Source: an uncultured Lachnospiraceae bacterium (GTDB lineage Bacteria > Bacillota > Clostridia > Lachnospirales > Lachnospiraceae). Taken from it: DNA of 64,000 nucleotides. Below the pieces are notes generated by a model. That model was not told the DNA's origin, did not search any database, and saw nothing but the letters and a program-made list of their open reading frames with translations. The stretch is taken from contig ONBT01000002.1 in assembly GCA_900316075.1 (NCBI GenBank), positions 1 through 64,000 of the forward strand, given 5' to 3'. Both the position numbers and the translations under genes were made by a program. This document shows positions 8,557 to 16,961 of the stretch, in pieces (the first letter of the stretch is position 1; every line of letters begins with the position of its first letter).

Positions 8557-9978
8557 TCATGCGGTTTTGGCAGCTTTTGCAGCTTCGCGCTTGGCCTTGA
8601 TCTCGGCCCGCTCCTTCTGCTCAGCGGCCCAAAGCTTCTCGGCCCTCTCCTTCCACTCGGCAGCGTAAGGATCACACTTGGCGCAGAGACTGTCGACGGA
8701 CTCAGGCGACTGCATGTCCGTGGACTTGGCCCCGGTCTCCGCCACGATTTCCCGCAGCTTTTCAGGGTTCTCCAGCATGGGGCAGGGCCTTAAGTGGTTG
8801 TCGTTAAACGGCTGGCCTTCCTTATATTTCAGGAAGATGGGCTGCTTCAGGCAGTCCAGAAGGCTCATGTCGTGGATGTTCGCGCTCGAATAGTGGATGA
8901 ATACGCAGGGCTCGACATCGCCGTTGGGGTTGATGTGGCAGTACTCACGGCCGCCGGCAACGCAGCCGCCGACCCACTCGCCGTCGTTCTGGAAGTCCAG
9001 GGCGAAGATGGGCTTGCCGCCCTCGAAACCGCGGATTTCCCGAACCCGGTGGAACATGTACTCCCGCTGATCAGGGGTCAGAAGCAGGTCTGTGGAAGCC
9101 TCGTTTCCGACCGGCATGTAGTGGAAGTACCAGATGAACTTGGCGCCCTTCGAGATGACCATGTCGAGGAACTCGTCAGACGTAACGGTCTTATAGTTCT
9201 TCGAGGTGTAGCAGATGGAGTGGCCGAAGGGAATCTTGTGCTCCTTCAGAAGGTCCATTGCATGCATGACCTTCTGATAGGTGCCTTCGCCCCGGCGGTC
9301 ATCGTTTACCTCTTCGAAGCCCTCGAGGGAGATGATCGGAACGAAATTCTTCACGCGGAGCAGATCCTCGCAGAACTTCTCGTCGATGAGGGTCCCGTTC
9401 GTGAAGGTCTGGAAGAAGGAGTGATTGTGCTTCTCAGCGAGGGCGACAATATCTGCCTTCCGCACCAGAGGCTCGCCGCCGGTGAAGAGGAAGGTGTGGA
9501 TGCCGAGGTCCTCTGCCTGGCTGATGATGGACTCGAGGTCCTCATTGGAGAGATTCATCTTGTGGCCGTACTCGGCAGCCCAGCAACCCGTGCAATGGAG
9601 GTTGCAGGCGGATGTGGGGTCAAGAAGGATTGTGAAAGGAATATTACAGCCTTCCTTTTCCGCAACCTCCCGTGTATGGCGGTAGCCGCGGAATGCGGTC
9701 TCATACCCGAGGTTCAGGGCCGCCGTCTTCAGAATGCCGTGGTCGATATCGTCAAAGAGGTCGTTCGTGAACTTGCACCACTTGCTGTTCGGATCTTCAT
9801 ATACACCGCGGAGGGCGTCATAGGCGCTGTCCGGCCATGTATCGCCGAGGACCTTCTGGATGAGGTTGATGAACTGGATCATCGCCTTCTCCCGGTCCTT
9901 GTCGATGTGCTTCAAAGCCGCATCAATAGCTACTTCGAACGCCTTGCGCTCTGCAGCATGCTTGATTCCTTCTGCCAT
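8557..9978 (-). CDS. Radical SAM/SPASM-type protein
   Basis: 473 residues. The radical SAM cluster motif is CNLHCTGC near residue 125, followed by TGGEPL, so the enzyme should bind a [4Fe-4S] cluster and cleave S-adenosylmethionine. The C-terminal part has cysteines at GGCVAGGREYC, EPCVF, RPCPM and LCAKCDP, consistent with an auxiliary cluster domain. The tail is a charged, alanine-rich helix. Substrate unknown; this is a family I recall from gut Clostridia without known function. The ATG at 9978 is preferred over GTG at 9987, because AAAGGAACG would sit too close to the GTG. Monocistronic, with its own promoter at 10060-10088 and a strong terminator. Confidence 0.85.
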   Translation of the reverse strand: MAEGIKHAAERKAFEVAIDAALKHIDKDREKAMIQFINLIQKVLGDTWPDSAYDALRGVYEDPNSKWCKFTNDLFDDIDHGILKTAALNLGYETAFRGYRHTREVAEKEGCNIPFTILLDPTSACNLHCTGCWAAEYGHKMNLSNEDLESIISQAEDLGIHTFLFTGGEPLVRKADIVALAEKHNHSFFQTFTNGTLIDEKFCEDLLRVKNFVPIISLEGFEEVNDDRRGEGTYQKVMHAMDLLKEHKIPFGHSICYTSKNYKTVTSDEFLDMVISKGAKFIWYFHYMPVGNEASTDLLLTPDQREYMFHRVREIRGFEGGKPIFALDFQNDGEWVGGCVAGGREYCHINPNGDVEPCVFIHYSSANIHDMSLLDCLKQPIFLKYKEGQPFNDNHLRPCPMLENPEKLREIVAETGAKSTDMQSPESVDSLCAKCDPYAAEWKERAEKLWAAEQKERAEIKAKREAAKAAKTA

Positions 9979-10004
9979 TTCTTTCACCGTTCCTTTATAA
10001 ATCT

Positions 10005-10022
10005 TTCATGAATAATGTAAAT
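10005..10022 (-). repeat. AT-rich repeated motif copy
   Basis: ATTTACATTATTCATGAA on the minus strand, in the 5' leader of the radical SAM gene, between its promoter and its ribosome binding site. Confidence 0.65.
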
Positions 10023-10059
10023 CAATATAGTTTTACATCATTTTGTATCACTGCCGCTC

Positions 10060-10088
10060 ATTCTAAAATAGTTAAAATTTTGCCTCAA
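10060..10088 (-). promoter_or_regulatory. Sigma-A promoter of the radical SAM gene
   Basis: Minus strand TTGAGG, 17-base spacer, TAGAAT. It implies a 5' leader of about 75 nt that includes the AT-rich motif. Confidence 0.65.
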
Positions 10089-10224
10089 GAGACAATGTCC
10101 GGCATGTGTATAGCGCATTTGCAGGGGGTATGAGGTGGAGTTTCCCCTCCTTTGGGGTATAATGGGACCAATTTGACGAGGGAAGCGGGCCGTGAAAAAA
10201 CAAGGCCCGGTACCGACTTCCTGT

Positions 10225-10240
10225 TTTACATTATTCATAA
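10225..10240 (+). repeat. AT-rich repeated motif copy
   Basis: TTTTACATTATTCATA directly followed by the AAGGAG site of the patatin gene. It faces the opposite way to the copy at 10005 but has the same orientation relative to its own downstream gene. A TATAAT at 10158-10163 may be the -10 box for this gene, without a good -35. Confidence 0.65.
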
Positions 10241-10252
10241 GGAGAAAAGTCT

Positions 10253-11167
10253 ATGAAGACCGGACTGATTGTGGAAGGCGGCGGAATGAAGGACGCCTAC
10301 AATGCAGGCGTAATTGATGCCTTTCTGGACCATGGCATTACATTTGACTACGTGAGCGGGGTCTCCGCCGGGGCCACCTGCGCCGCCTCTTATCTCGCCC
10401 GCCAGCGGGGCAGGAACCGCCGCTTTTTCACGACCCACCCCACGAATCCCGAATATTTCGGCCTCAAGGCCTTCCTTTCGTCCGGGGATTTCTTCAATTT
10501 ACATTATATTTATGATACACTGACGAACGAGGACGGGGCGGACCCCCTGGACATCAAAGCCCTGCTGGCCGGGCCCGAGGAATTCGTCTTCGTCGCGACA
10601 AACGCCGAAACGGGCGAACCCGTCTACCTCACGAAAAAGGACATCGTCCCGAACGACTACAGGTGCTTCAAGGCCACATGCGCCCTGCCGGTCCTCTGCC
10701 ATCCCGTGGAATTAAACGGCATGAAGCTTTTCGACGGGGGCGTTTCGGACTCCCTCCCCTATGTGAAGGCCATTGAAAACGGGGTGGACCGCCTGGTCAT
10801 TATTCTCTCAAAGCCCCTCGACTTCGTGATGGAGCCCCAGAAGCATATGGAGGCCATCAATATTATTCTCCATAAGTACCCGAAGACCGCGGCCCGGCTC
10901 AAGTACCGCTACAAGATGTACAACCGCCAGCATGCGACCATGATGAAGCTCTATAAGGAAGGACGGATTTTCCTCTTCGCCCCGAAGGAGAAGCTTTCGA
11001 CCTATACCATGGATATCAATGTCCTCGACGGCATGTACCGGGAGGGCCTTTCCGACGGGAACGAAAGGCTCGACGCCATGGAGAAGTACCTCTCCGGACC
11101 CGACATGCTCTCTGTCTACCGGCCCCGCATAGAAAAAATCAGAAAAGAAAAAGAGAAGAAACAATGA
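10253..11167 (+). CDS. Patatin-like phospholipase
   Basis: 304 residues, cytoplasmic serine lipase of the patatin/YjjU type. The oxyanion loop is GGGMKD at residues 9-14, the nucleophile elbow GVSAG lies near residue 40 and the catalytic Asp is in DGGVSDSLP near residue 163. These are the Ser-Asp dyad elements of the family, so acyl ester hydrolysis of membrane lipids is likely. The start has AAGGAG 8 bases ahead. Its stop overlaps the ATG of the CPBP gene (ATGA), so the two are co-translated. Confidence 0.93.
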   Translation: MKTGLIVEGGGMKDAYNAGVIDAFLDHGITFDYVSGVSAGATCAASYLARQRGRNRRFFTTHPTNPEYFGLKAFLSSGDFFNLHYIYDTLTNEDGADPLDIKALLAGPEEFVFVATNAETGEPVYLTKKDIVPNDYRCFKATCALPVLCHPVELNGMKLFDGGVSDSLPYVKAIENGVDRLVIILSKPLDFVMEPQKHMEAINIILHKYPKTAARLKYRYKMYNRQHATMMKLYKEGRIFLFAPKEKLSTYTMDINVLDGMYREGLSDGNERLDAMEKYLSGPDMLSVYRPRIEKIRKEKEKKQ

Positions 11168-12102
11168 ACCAGTCCCAAAACCGCATGAAATATTTCTGGC
11201 TGAGCTTTACGCCCCTCCTGGCGGTGCTGGCCATCCAGTCCGCAGCCAGCATTTTCATCATGCAGCTGGAGCTCATCACCTTCATCGGAACGAGTCCCAT
11301 CACAGACTTCGGCACCTTCGTACGGGCCGGTCTCTCCCACCTCACAGGCACGAACACCATGTCCCTGATTCTTTTTGTCTACGGGGTCTTCGCCCTGCTG
11401 GCTACCAGCCTCTGGTACAGGGCCTTCCGCAAGAAAACCTATCCGGACATGGAGACGGGAAACAGCCCCTCCGAAGCTTTGACGGATGCGAAGGACTCCC
11501 TCCGGGGCTACAAAAAAGGCCGCCTCATCGCAGGCATTCTCCTCTGCGGAGTTGCCTTCCAGATTGTCATGAACTATTTCACGACGGTCCTTGCCATGAT
11601 TCGCCCCGACTGGCTGAAAACCTATGAGGATGCCATGAAGGCCTCCGGCGTCGGGACCGAGCAGGTGTCTGTCTTCATCGTCCTCTATATGATCATCGGG
11701 CCTCTCTCTGAAGAACTGACCTTCCGGGGCCTGACCTATGGATACGCACGGCGTGCAATGGGCTTCTGGGGGGCAAACGCAGTCCAGGCCATCCTCTTCG
11801 GCGTCTTCCACATGAATCCCCTGCAGGGCATCATGGCTGCCGTCGTCGGCCTCCTTCTCGGCTATGTCTACGGGAAGACAAACAATATCTTCGTGACCAT
11901 GGGCATCCACCTGACCTTCAACGCCACCTCGTTTCTCATGGGGGAGACGGACTTCACCGGCTTCGGCCCCTTCGTCTTCTTCCTCCTGATTCTGGGCTGC
12001 CTGATTGTGACCTACGCCGCCATCCGCCTGATTCTTTCCTCGCGGCCGGTGGCAGTGCCGAAGGAGAAAGCGCCGGAAGACGGGGGAGCGGCCCATATGT
12101 GA
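11164..12102 (+). CDS. CPBP family intramembrane metalloprotease
   Basis: 312 residues with about eight hydrophobic segments. The CPBP (Abi/Rce1-like) motifs are in order: EELTFRG (EExxxR) near residue 180, FGVFHMN (FxxxH) near 215 and HLTFNA (HxxxN/B) near 247. Proteins of this family cleave within membranes or act in bacteriocin immunity and protein maturation; the substrate here is unknown. The N-terminal TM helix and a cytosolic loop with a conserved-looking DAKDSLRGYKKG precede the core. It is co-translated with the patatin gene. Confidence 0.92.
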   Translation: MNQSQNRMKYFWLSFTPLLAVLAIQSAASIFIMQLELITFIGTSPITDFGTFVRAGLSHLTGTNTMSLILFVYGVFALLATSLWYRAFRKKTYPDMETGNSPSEALTDAKDSLRGYKKGRLIAGILLCGVAFQIVMNYFTTVLAMIRPDWLKTYEDAMKASGVGTEQVSVFIVLYMIIGPLSEELTFRGLTYGYARRAMGFWGANAVQAILFGVFHMNPLQGIMAAVVGLLLGYVYGKTNNIFVTMGIHLTFNATSFLMGETDFTGFGPFVFFLLILGCLIVTYAAIRLILSSRPVAVPKEKAPEDGGAAHM

Positions 12103-12237
12103 AATTTGCCTGGGGGATAGGAATTTCATCGAAATCCGAAGGGGAATGAAAAGTTTCAAAAATACGTAAATGCAGTGCGGCAGGGGGTCTTCGGAAACCT
12201 TGTCGCATTTTTCAAATGTAAAGAATTTCGGAGTTTA

Positions 12238-13185
12238 ATGATGAATGAAACTGTGAAGAAAAACGTCTGGCAGAAAACGCCGGTTGTAGTACTGACTGCA
12301 GCCTTCTGCTGTCTGCTCTGGGGCTCTGCGGCCCCCTGCATCAAGATCGGCTACCGCCTCTTCGGCGTCGATACCGCAAACGTCCCCTCCGTCATCCTCT
12401 TCGCCGGCCTCCGGTTCACTCTCGCCGGTCTCATGGTCATCGCCGCCGGAAGCCTGATTGAGCACACCCTCCTGCTGCCGAAGAAGACCTCCTGGAAGGG
12501 TATCCTGACCCTCGCCGCCCTGCAGACCGTCATCCAGTACATCCTCTTCTATAACGGCGTCGCCCACACCTCCGGGGTCCGTACCTCGATAATCAATGCC
12601 TGCGGCACCTTCTTCTCGATTGCCGTCTCCGTCTTTTTCTTCCGCTTTGAAAAGCTCTCCGCCGCCAAGGTCATCGGCTCCATCGCCGGCTTCCTCGGAG
12701 TCCTCCTCATCGTCACCAACGGGGAAGCCATCTCCGGAGCCCCCTTCACTATGGCAGGGGAAGGCATTCTGATTCTTTCCACCCTTTCTTCCGCCTTCGC
12801 CGGCTGCGCCATCAAGCTCTTCTCCCGGAAAGAGAACCCTGTCCTCCTCTCCGGCTGGCAGTTCTTCTGCGGGGGCCTATGCATGATGGGGCTCGGGCTC
12901 CTCGGCGGCGGGAGGCTTATGCCGAGCGCCGCCGCCTGCGTCCCCCTCATCCTCTACATGGCCTTCATCTCCGCCGGCGCCTACACCTTCTGGGGCATCC
13001 TCCTCAAGTACAATGAAGTCTCCAAAGTCACCATCTGCGGCTTCATGAATCCGGTCTTCGGGGTCATCATCTCCGCTGTCCTCCTGGGCGAATTCTCCGA
13101 AGCCGCCAATATCTATACCCTCGCCGCCCTCCTCCTGGTCGTCGCGGGAATTGTCATAGTGAACAGGGCACCGAAGGCAGGATGA
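12238..13185 (+). CDS. EamA/DMT-family transporter
   Basis: 315 residues with ten predicted TM helices in two EamA halves (about 20-150 and 170-305), typical of drug/metabolite transporters. First half begins AFCCLLWGSAAPCIKIGY; second half shows GAYTFWGILLKYNEVSKVTI and FMNPVFGVIISAVLLGE, the classic second-repeat signature. Substrate unknown. CGGAG lies 4 bases ahead of the ATG at 12238 and 7 bases ahead of a second ATG at 12241, either of which may start the protein. The gap to the CPBP gene is 135 bp. It is followed directly by repeat array 1. Confidence 0.93.
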   Translation: MMNETVKKNVWQKTPVVVLTAAFCCLLWGSAAPCIKIGYRLFGVDTANVPSVILFAGLRFTLAGLMVIAAGSLIEHTLLLPKKTSWKGILTLAALQTVIQYILFYNGVAHTSGVRTSIINACGTFFSIAVSVFFFRFEKLSAAKVIGSIAGFLGVLLIVTNGEAISGAPFTMAGEGILILSTLSSAFAGCAIKLFSRKENPVLLSGWQFFCGGLCMMGLGLLGGGRLMPSAAACVPLILYMAFISAGAYTFWGILLKYNEVSKVTICGFMNPVFGVIISAVLLGEFSEAANIYTLAALLLVVAGIVIVNRAPKAG

Positions 13186-13265
13186 CAAGCACTCATCCTG
13201 CGGCAGAAGGGAACGCCGCCCCCGCCTTCGGCTGAAGGATAACGCACTTTCAGGAACTTGGAGAG

Positions 13266-13856
13266 CAAATACCGCCCATACCCTGCCGCTCCGGAAGGTG
13301 AAAAGCAAGAATCAAGTCCCAGAGGCTTTAGTTCTGAACAAATACCGCCCATACCCTGCCGCCCCGGAAGGTGAAAAGCAAGAATCAAGTCGCTGGAACC
13401 GCGCTTGGGAGCAAATACCGCCCATGCCTTGCGGCCCCGGAAGGTGAAAAGCAAGAATCAAGTCCCAGAGGCTTTAGTTCTGAACAAATGCCGCCCATGC
13501 CTTGCAATTGCACCAAATGACTGTCTTTGAGACTTGATTTCTTTTTCTGAGCTTTTTAAGTCTCCTGCCATGGGCGGTATTTGCACCAAGCGACCGTTTC
13601 TGCGACTTGATTCCTTGTTTCGAGCTATTAAGTCTCCTGCCATAGGCGATATTTGCACCAAACCGCCGCTCCTGTGACTTGATTTCTTACTCCGAGATTT
13701 TCAGTCTTCTGCTCTAGGCGACATTTGCACCAAGCCGCCGCTCCTGTGACTTGATTTCTTACTCCGAGATTTTCAGTCTTCTGCTACCAAACGACCGTTT
13801 CTGCGACTTGTATTCTTCTTTTGAGTTTTTCTGGCTCCTGCCATGGACAGCATTTG
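13266..13856. repeat. Repeat array 1: 15-bp core every 72-73 bp, head-to-head
   Basis: Core CAAATACCGCCCATG (variants R/Y) starts at 13266, 13339, 13412 and 13485 in plus orientation, exactly 73 bp apart. Then the orientation flips: reverse-complement cores begin at 13569, 13641, about 13713 and 13842; one core between the last two has been deleted. The intervening ~58 bp are themselves related: plus-side units share GGTGAAAAGCAAGAATCAAG, minus-side units share GACTTGATTTCTTACTCCGA. No plausible gene is present; the short ORFs are translations of the repeat. It fills the 846 bp between the transporter and the nuclease-like gene. Confidence 0.92.
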
Positions 13857-13931
13857 CCCCATTGATCCAGCCATAAGCGGCGGTACCTCTGACTTGTTTA
13901 TAATTATTTCATAACATTTTTGAAATAAATA

Positions 13932-13940
13932 TGATATAAT
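13932..13940 (+). promoter_or_regulatory. Extended -10 promoter of the nuclease-like gene
   Basis: TGATATAAT (TGn plus TATAAT at 13935-13940) in an AT-rich stretch right after array 1; the -35 is poor (TAACAT). It would give a leader of about 85 nt. Confidence 0.5.
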
Positions 13941-14031
13941 CCTCCATGTCAGGCAATCCACCCTGCATCCGTCAGGAAAGGCCTGCAATTCCTATTATTC
14001 TTTTCTATTTTCATTTCAAGAGGTGCACATC

Positions 14032-14856
14032 ATGAAAAAATCAGAAGAAACCATATCAGTGCCTTCCATTGCGCGAGCTGAAGAAATTCGCATGGATCTG
14101 GAACGGCTGCGCAAGGAAGAGGCGCGGCTCGCCCATGTGCTCGCCGCCTCACGAACCCGCGAACATCTCTACGTTCGCATGTGCGGGAATGCGGCCAAAT
14201 GGTATGTCATCAAAGACGGTGTTCGTACCTATCTCCCAAAATCCGAACGCCCAAAGGCTGTCCGGCTCGCTCAGCTCGCCTGGTGTCAGGCGCGGCTGGC
14301 GGAAGTAAGGGCTGAAATCGAGGCCTGTGAAAATTATCTCATTGCTTTTCGCAGCAGAAAGACCCATCTGCATTCCTTGATGGAAAACTCCGGCTTCCGT
14401 GAACTGATTAGTTCTGTCGATTCCGATGCCAAGGCCTGGGTTCATGCTGAGTACGAGACAAATCCCAAGTGCCCCGAAAACCTTCAATATATGACTTCTT
14501 CTGGCCTGAAGGTGCGTTCAAAATCCGAAATCATGATTGCAGCTTCTCTTGAGAAATATGGCATCCCCTTTCGCTATGAATGTCTCCTGGAAACGCCTGC
14601 CGGTCCATTCTATCCGGATTTCACAATCCGACACCCGCAGACTGGGAAACTTTATATCTGGGAGCACTTCGGAATGATTGATGACAATGCCTATGCTGCT
14701 ACTTCTCTGCCCAAGATTGGCGTCTATGCACAAATGGGCTTTTTCCCGGGAGACAATCTGCTCATGACCTTTGAAACGAAGGAACGCCCTTTCAATCAGG
14801 CAAATGCAGAAGCGCTTGTATGTCAATATTTTCCAACCCCGATTGGCAGACGATAA
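14032..14856 (+). CDS. PD-(D/E)XK nuclease-like protein between repeat arrays
   Basis: 274 residues. Residues ~10-115 are charged and helical (likely coiled coil: RMDLERLRKEEARLAHVLAA). The C-terminal part resembles a PD-(D/E)XK fold: RSKSEIMIAASLEKYGIPFR (Glu of motif I near 165), YPDFTI (Asp near 194) and YIWEHFG (Glu near 208, in place of the usual ExK). These positions fit an active or recently active nuclease. I recall similar uncharacterised proteins in Clostridia, but no function. The start at 14032 follows AAGAGGTG; a GTG at 14023 is less likely. Codon use is less GC-biased than in neighbours. The gene sits between two head-to-head repeat arrays with its own promoter. Confidence 0.7.
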   Translation: MKKSEETISVPSIARAEEIRMDLERLRKEEARLAHVLAASRTREHLYVRMCGNAAKWYVIKDGVRTYLPKSERPKAVRLAQLAWCQARLAEVRAEIEACENYLIAFRSRKTHLHSLMENSGFRELISSVDSDAKAWVHAEYETNPKCPENLQYMTSSGLKVRSKSEIMIAASLEKYGIPFRYECLLETPAGPFYPDFTIRHPQTGKLYIWEHFGMIDDNAYAATSLPKIGVYAQMGFFPGDNLLMTFETKERPFNQANAEALVCQYFPTPIGRR

Positions 14857-14879
14857 GTCGCTACTGCGGCAGATTGGTG

Positions 14880-15376
14880 CAAATGCCGCCATGCCTGCCG
14901 CTCCGGAAGGTGAAAAGCAAGAATCAAGTCCCAGAGGCTTTAGTTCTGAACAAATACCGCCCATGGCTGGCGGCCCCGGAAAGTGAAAAGCAAGAATCAA
15001 GTCGCTGAGGTGGAAGATTTGGACAAATACCGCCCATGAGCTGAAATTCCAGACCTCCGGCAGCGTAGCAAATGGGCGGTATCTGCACAAAACGGCTACC
15101 ACTGCGACTGGAATTTCTGTTTTGAGTTCTTGTAGAAGCTACACATGGGCGGCATTTGCACCAAACCATCGATTTTGAGACTTGAATTCTTCTTTTGAGC
15201 CTCTCCAGGCCCCTGCTATGGGCGGTATTTGCCCAAACAGCCGGCAATAGCGACCATGCGGAGTGTGTGAAAACTAGTTGCAAGAAGGTCATGGGCGGTA
15301 TTTGAGAAAAAGGCCGAAGATTGCGCCCATGGAACGCGAGCAAGGTTCACTGAAGGAAGAGCATGGGCGGCATTTG
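14880..15376. repeat. Repeat array 2: same family as array 1
   Basis: Plus-oriented cores at 14880 (one C missing), 14951 and 15024, then reverse cores at 15071, 15144, 15217, 15290 and 15362: spacing 71-73 bp. It starts 23 bp after the nuclease-like stop codon. The first unit copies the GGTGAAAAGCAAGAATCAAG unit of array 1 almost exactly. The 47-bp junction between the two orientations recurs, inverted, in array 3. The rest of the gap to the FAD gene (15403-15538) shows only a leader. Confidence 0.92.
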
Positions 15377-15402
15377 CAGGAAGAGGCCCATGGTGGTATA
15401 CT
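15374..15402 (+). promoter_or_regulatory. Promoter of the FAD gene using a repeat core as -35
   Basis: TTGCAG, 17-base spacer, TATACT with an upstream TG (TGGTATACT). The TTGCAG straddles the end of the last core (CATTTG then CAG) of array 2. Predicted leader about 130 nt. Confidence 0.6.
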
Positions 15403-15538
15403 TTCGCAGGTGTGTCTGCTCCGTTCGTTGCTTTGCATACACGCCCCAAAGCATGTACGCAGGACGACGGCTGTTGGGGAATTTTACGAAACCTGCAATT
15501 ATGCATTTTGAATTATGAATTGAAGAGGGGGATTTCCC

Positions 15539-16912
15539 ATGAAGAATTATGATGTGATCATCGTCGGGGCCGGGCCCGGCGGCATTTTTTCGGCCTATGA
15601 GCTGACAAAGCTCTGCCCGGACATGAAGATCGCGGTCTTTGAAAACGGCGGGCCGCTCGAGAGCCGCAAGTGCCCCATCGACGGAGACAAGGTCAAGACC
15701 TGCGTCCACTGCAAGACCTGTGCCATCATGAACGGCTTCGGCGGGGCCGGGGCCTTCTCCGACGGCAAATACAATATTACAAACGAGTTCGGCGGCACCC
15801 TGCACGAATATATCGGCGAGGACAAGGCTATAGAGCTCATGAACTACGTCGACACCATCAATATGGCAAACGGCGGAGCCGGCACCCATATGTATTCGAC
15901 GGGCAATACGCCCCTCAGGACTCTCTGCCTCAAGAACGGCATGCACCTTCTTTCCGCATCCGTCCGTCATCTGGGTACGGACAAGAATTACGACGTCCTT
16001 GGAAACCTCTATAAGCAGCTGTCCCCAAAAGTCGATTTCTTCTTCCACACTCCGGTGCAGACCATTCATGCAGTCGACGGGGCTTATGAAATTGTGACCG
16101 AAAAGGAAACGTATGTAGCTCCGAAATGCATTGTTTCCGTCGGCCGGTCCGGCTCCAAGTGGATGGAGCAGGTATGCAGTGACCTTGAAATTCCTACGTC
16201 TTCGAACCGGGTCGATATCGGTGTCCGGGTGGAACTGCCTGCCGAGATTTTTCAGGAAATCACGGACGAGCTCTATGAGGGGAAGATTGTATATAAGACG
16301 AAGAAGTATCAGGACCAGGTCCGGACCTTCTGTATGAATCCCAAGGGAGCCGTCGTTACGGAAAATACAAACGGAATTGTGACCGTAAACGGCCACTCCT
16401 ATGAGGACCCGGCAAGGCAGACAGGAAACACGAACTTCGCCCTCCTTGTGTCCAAGCATTTCACGGAACCATTCAAGGACAGTAACGGCTACGGCGAGTC
16501 CATCGCCCGCCTTTCCAACATGCTGGGCGGCGGGGTCATGATGCAGCGCTTCGGGGATTTAATCCGCGGCCAGCGGACGACGGAAAAGCGCCTGAAGAAA
16601 TCCTTTGCCCATCCGACGCTGAAAGCAGTTCCCGGCGACCTCTCCCTCGTCATGCCGAAACGTATATTGGACGATATCATCGAGATGGTCTATGCCCTCG
16701 ACACCATTGCGCCCGGCACGGCCAATGACGACACCCTTCTCTACGGAGTCGAAGTCAAGTTCTACAATATGATGGTCGATATCGACGAAAACCTGGAGAC
16801 CAACCACAAGGGCCTCTTCGTCATCGGAGACGGCTCCGGCGTCACCCATTCCCTGTCCCATGCATCGGCCAGCGGGGTGTATGTGGCGAGATATATCGCA
16901 GAGAATTCATGA
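15539..16912 (+). CDS. FAD-dependent oxidoreductase-like protein
   Basis: 457 residues. The Rossmann motif GAGPGG lies at residues 10-15, followed by GGPLESRKCP, KTCVHCKTCAIMNGFGGAGAFSDGK-type cysteine-rich segment near 55-80, and a C-terminal FAD-binding GLFVIGDGSGVTHSLSHA. This matches the uncharacterised FAD-dependent proteins of the COG2509 type; the substrate is unknown. The cysteines (CPxxxDKxKTCVHCKTC) could bind a metal or take part in redox. The start has GAGGGGG 8 bases ahead. It is transcribed away from array 2 and converges on the AmmeMemoRadiSam operon. Confidence 0.85.
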   Translation: MKNYDVIIVGAGPGGIFSAYELTKLCPDMKIAVFENGGPLESRKCPIDGDKVKTCVHCKTCAIMNGFGGAGAFSDGKYNITNEFGGTLHEYIGEDKAIELMNYVDTINMANGGAGTHMYSTGNTPLRTLCLKNGMHLLSASVRHLGTDKNYDVLGNLYKQLSPKVDFFFHTPVQTIHAVDGAYEIVTEKETYVAPKCIVSVGRSGSKWMEQVCSDLEIPTSSNRVDIGVRVELPAEIFQEITDELYEGKIVYKTKKYQDQVRTFCMNPKGAVVTENTNGIVTVNGHSYEDPARQTGNTNFALLVSKHFTEPFKDSNGYGESIARLSNMLGGGVMMQRFGDLIRGQRTTEKRLKKSFAHPTLKAVPGDLSLVMPKRILDDIIEMVYALDTIAPGTANDDTLLYGVEVKFYNMMVDIDENLETNHKGLFVIGDGSGVTHSLSHASASGVYVARYIAENS

Positions 16913-16923
16913 CTAATATAAAT
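16906..16923 (+). repeat. AT-rich repeated motif copy at a gene end
   Basis: TTCATGACTAATATAAAT; the TGA stop of the FAD gene lies inside it. This copy is between convergent genes, unlike those upstream of ribosome binding sites. Confidence 0.55.
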
Positions 16924-16961
16924 CATTGACATGGATGGAGGGGAATTCTTCGCAGAACAGT

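Noticed and set aside
10157-10163. TATAAT as a strong promoter for the patatin gene
   Set aside because: No acceptable -35 or extended -10; kept only as a remark.
13113-13661. Short ORFs inside the arrays as genes
   Set aside because: Their peptides repeat each other because they translate the repeat; none has a ribosome binding site.
13266-15376. Arrays as CRISPR loci
   Set aside because: The core is only 15 bp, the intervening 58 bp are related to each other rather than unique, orientation flips mid-array and no cas genes are present.
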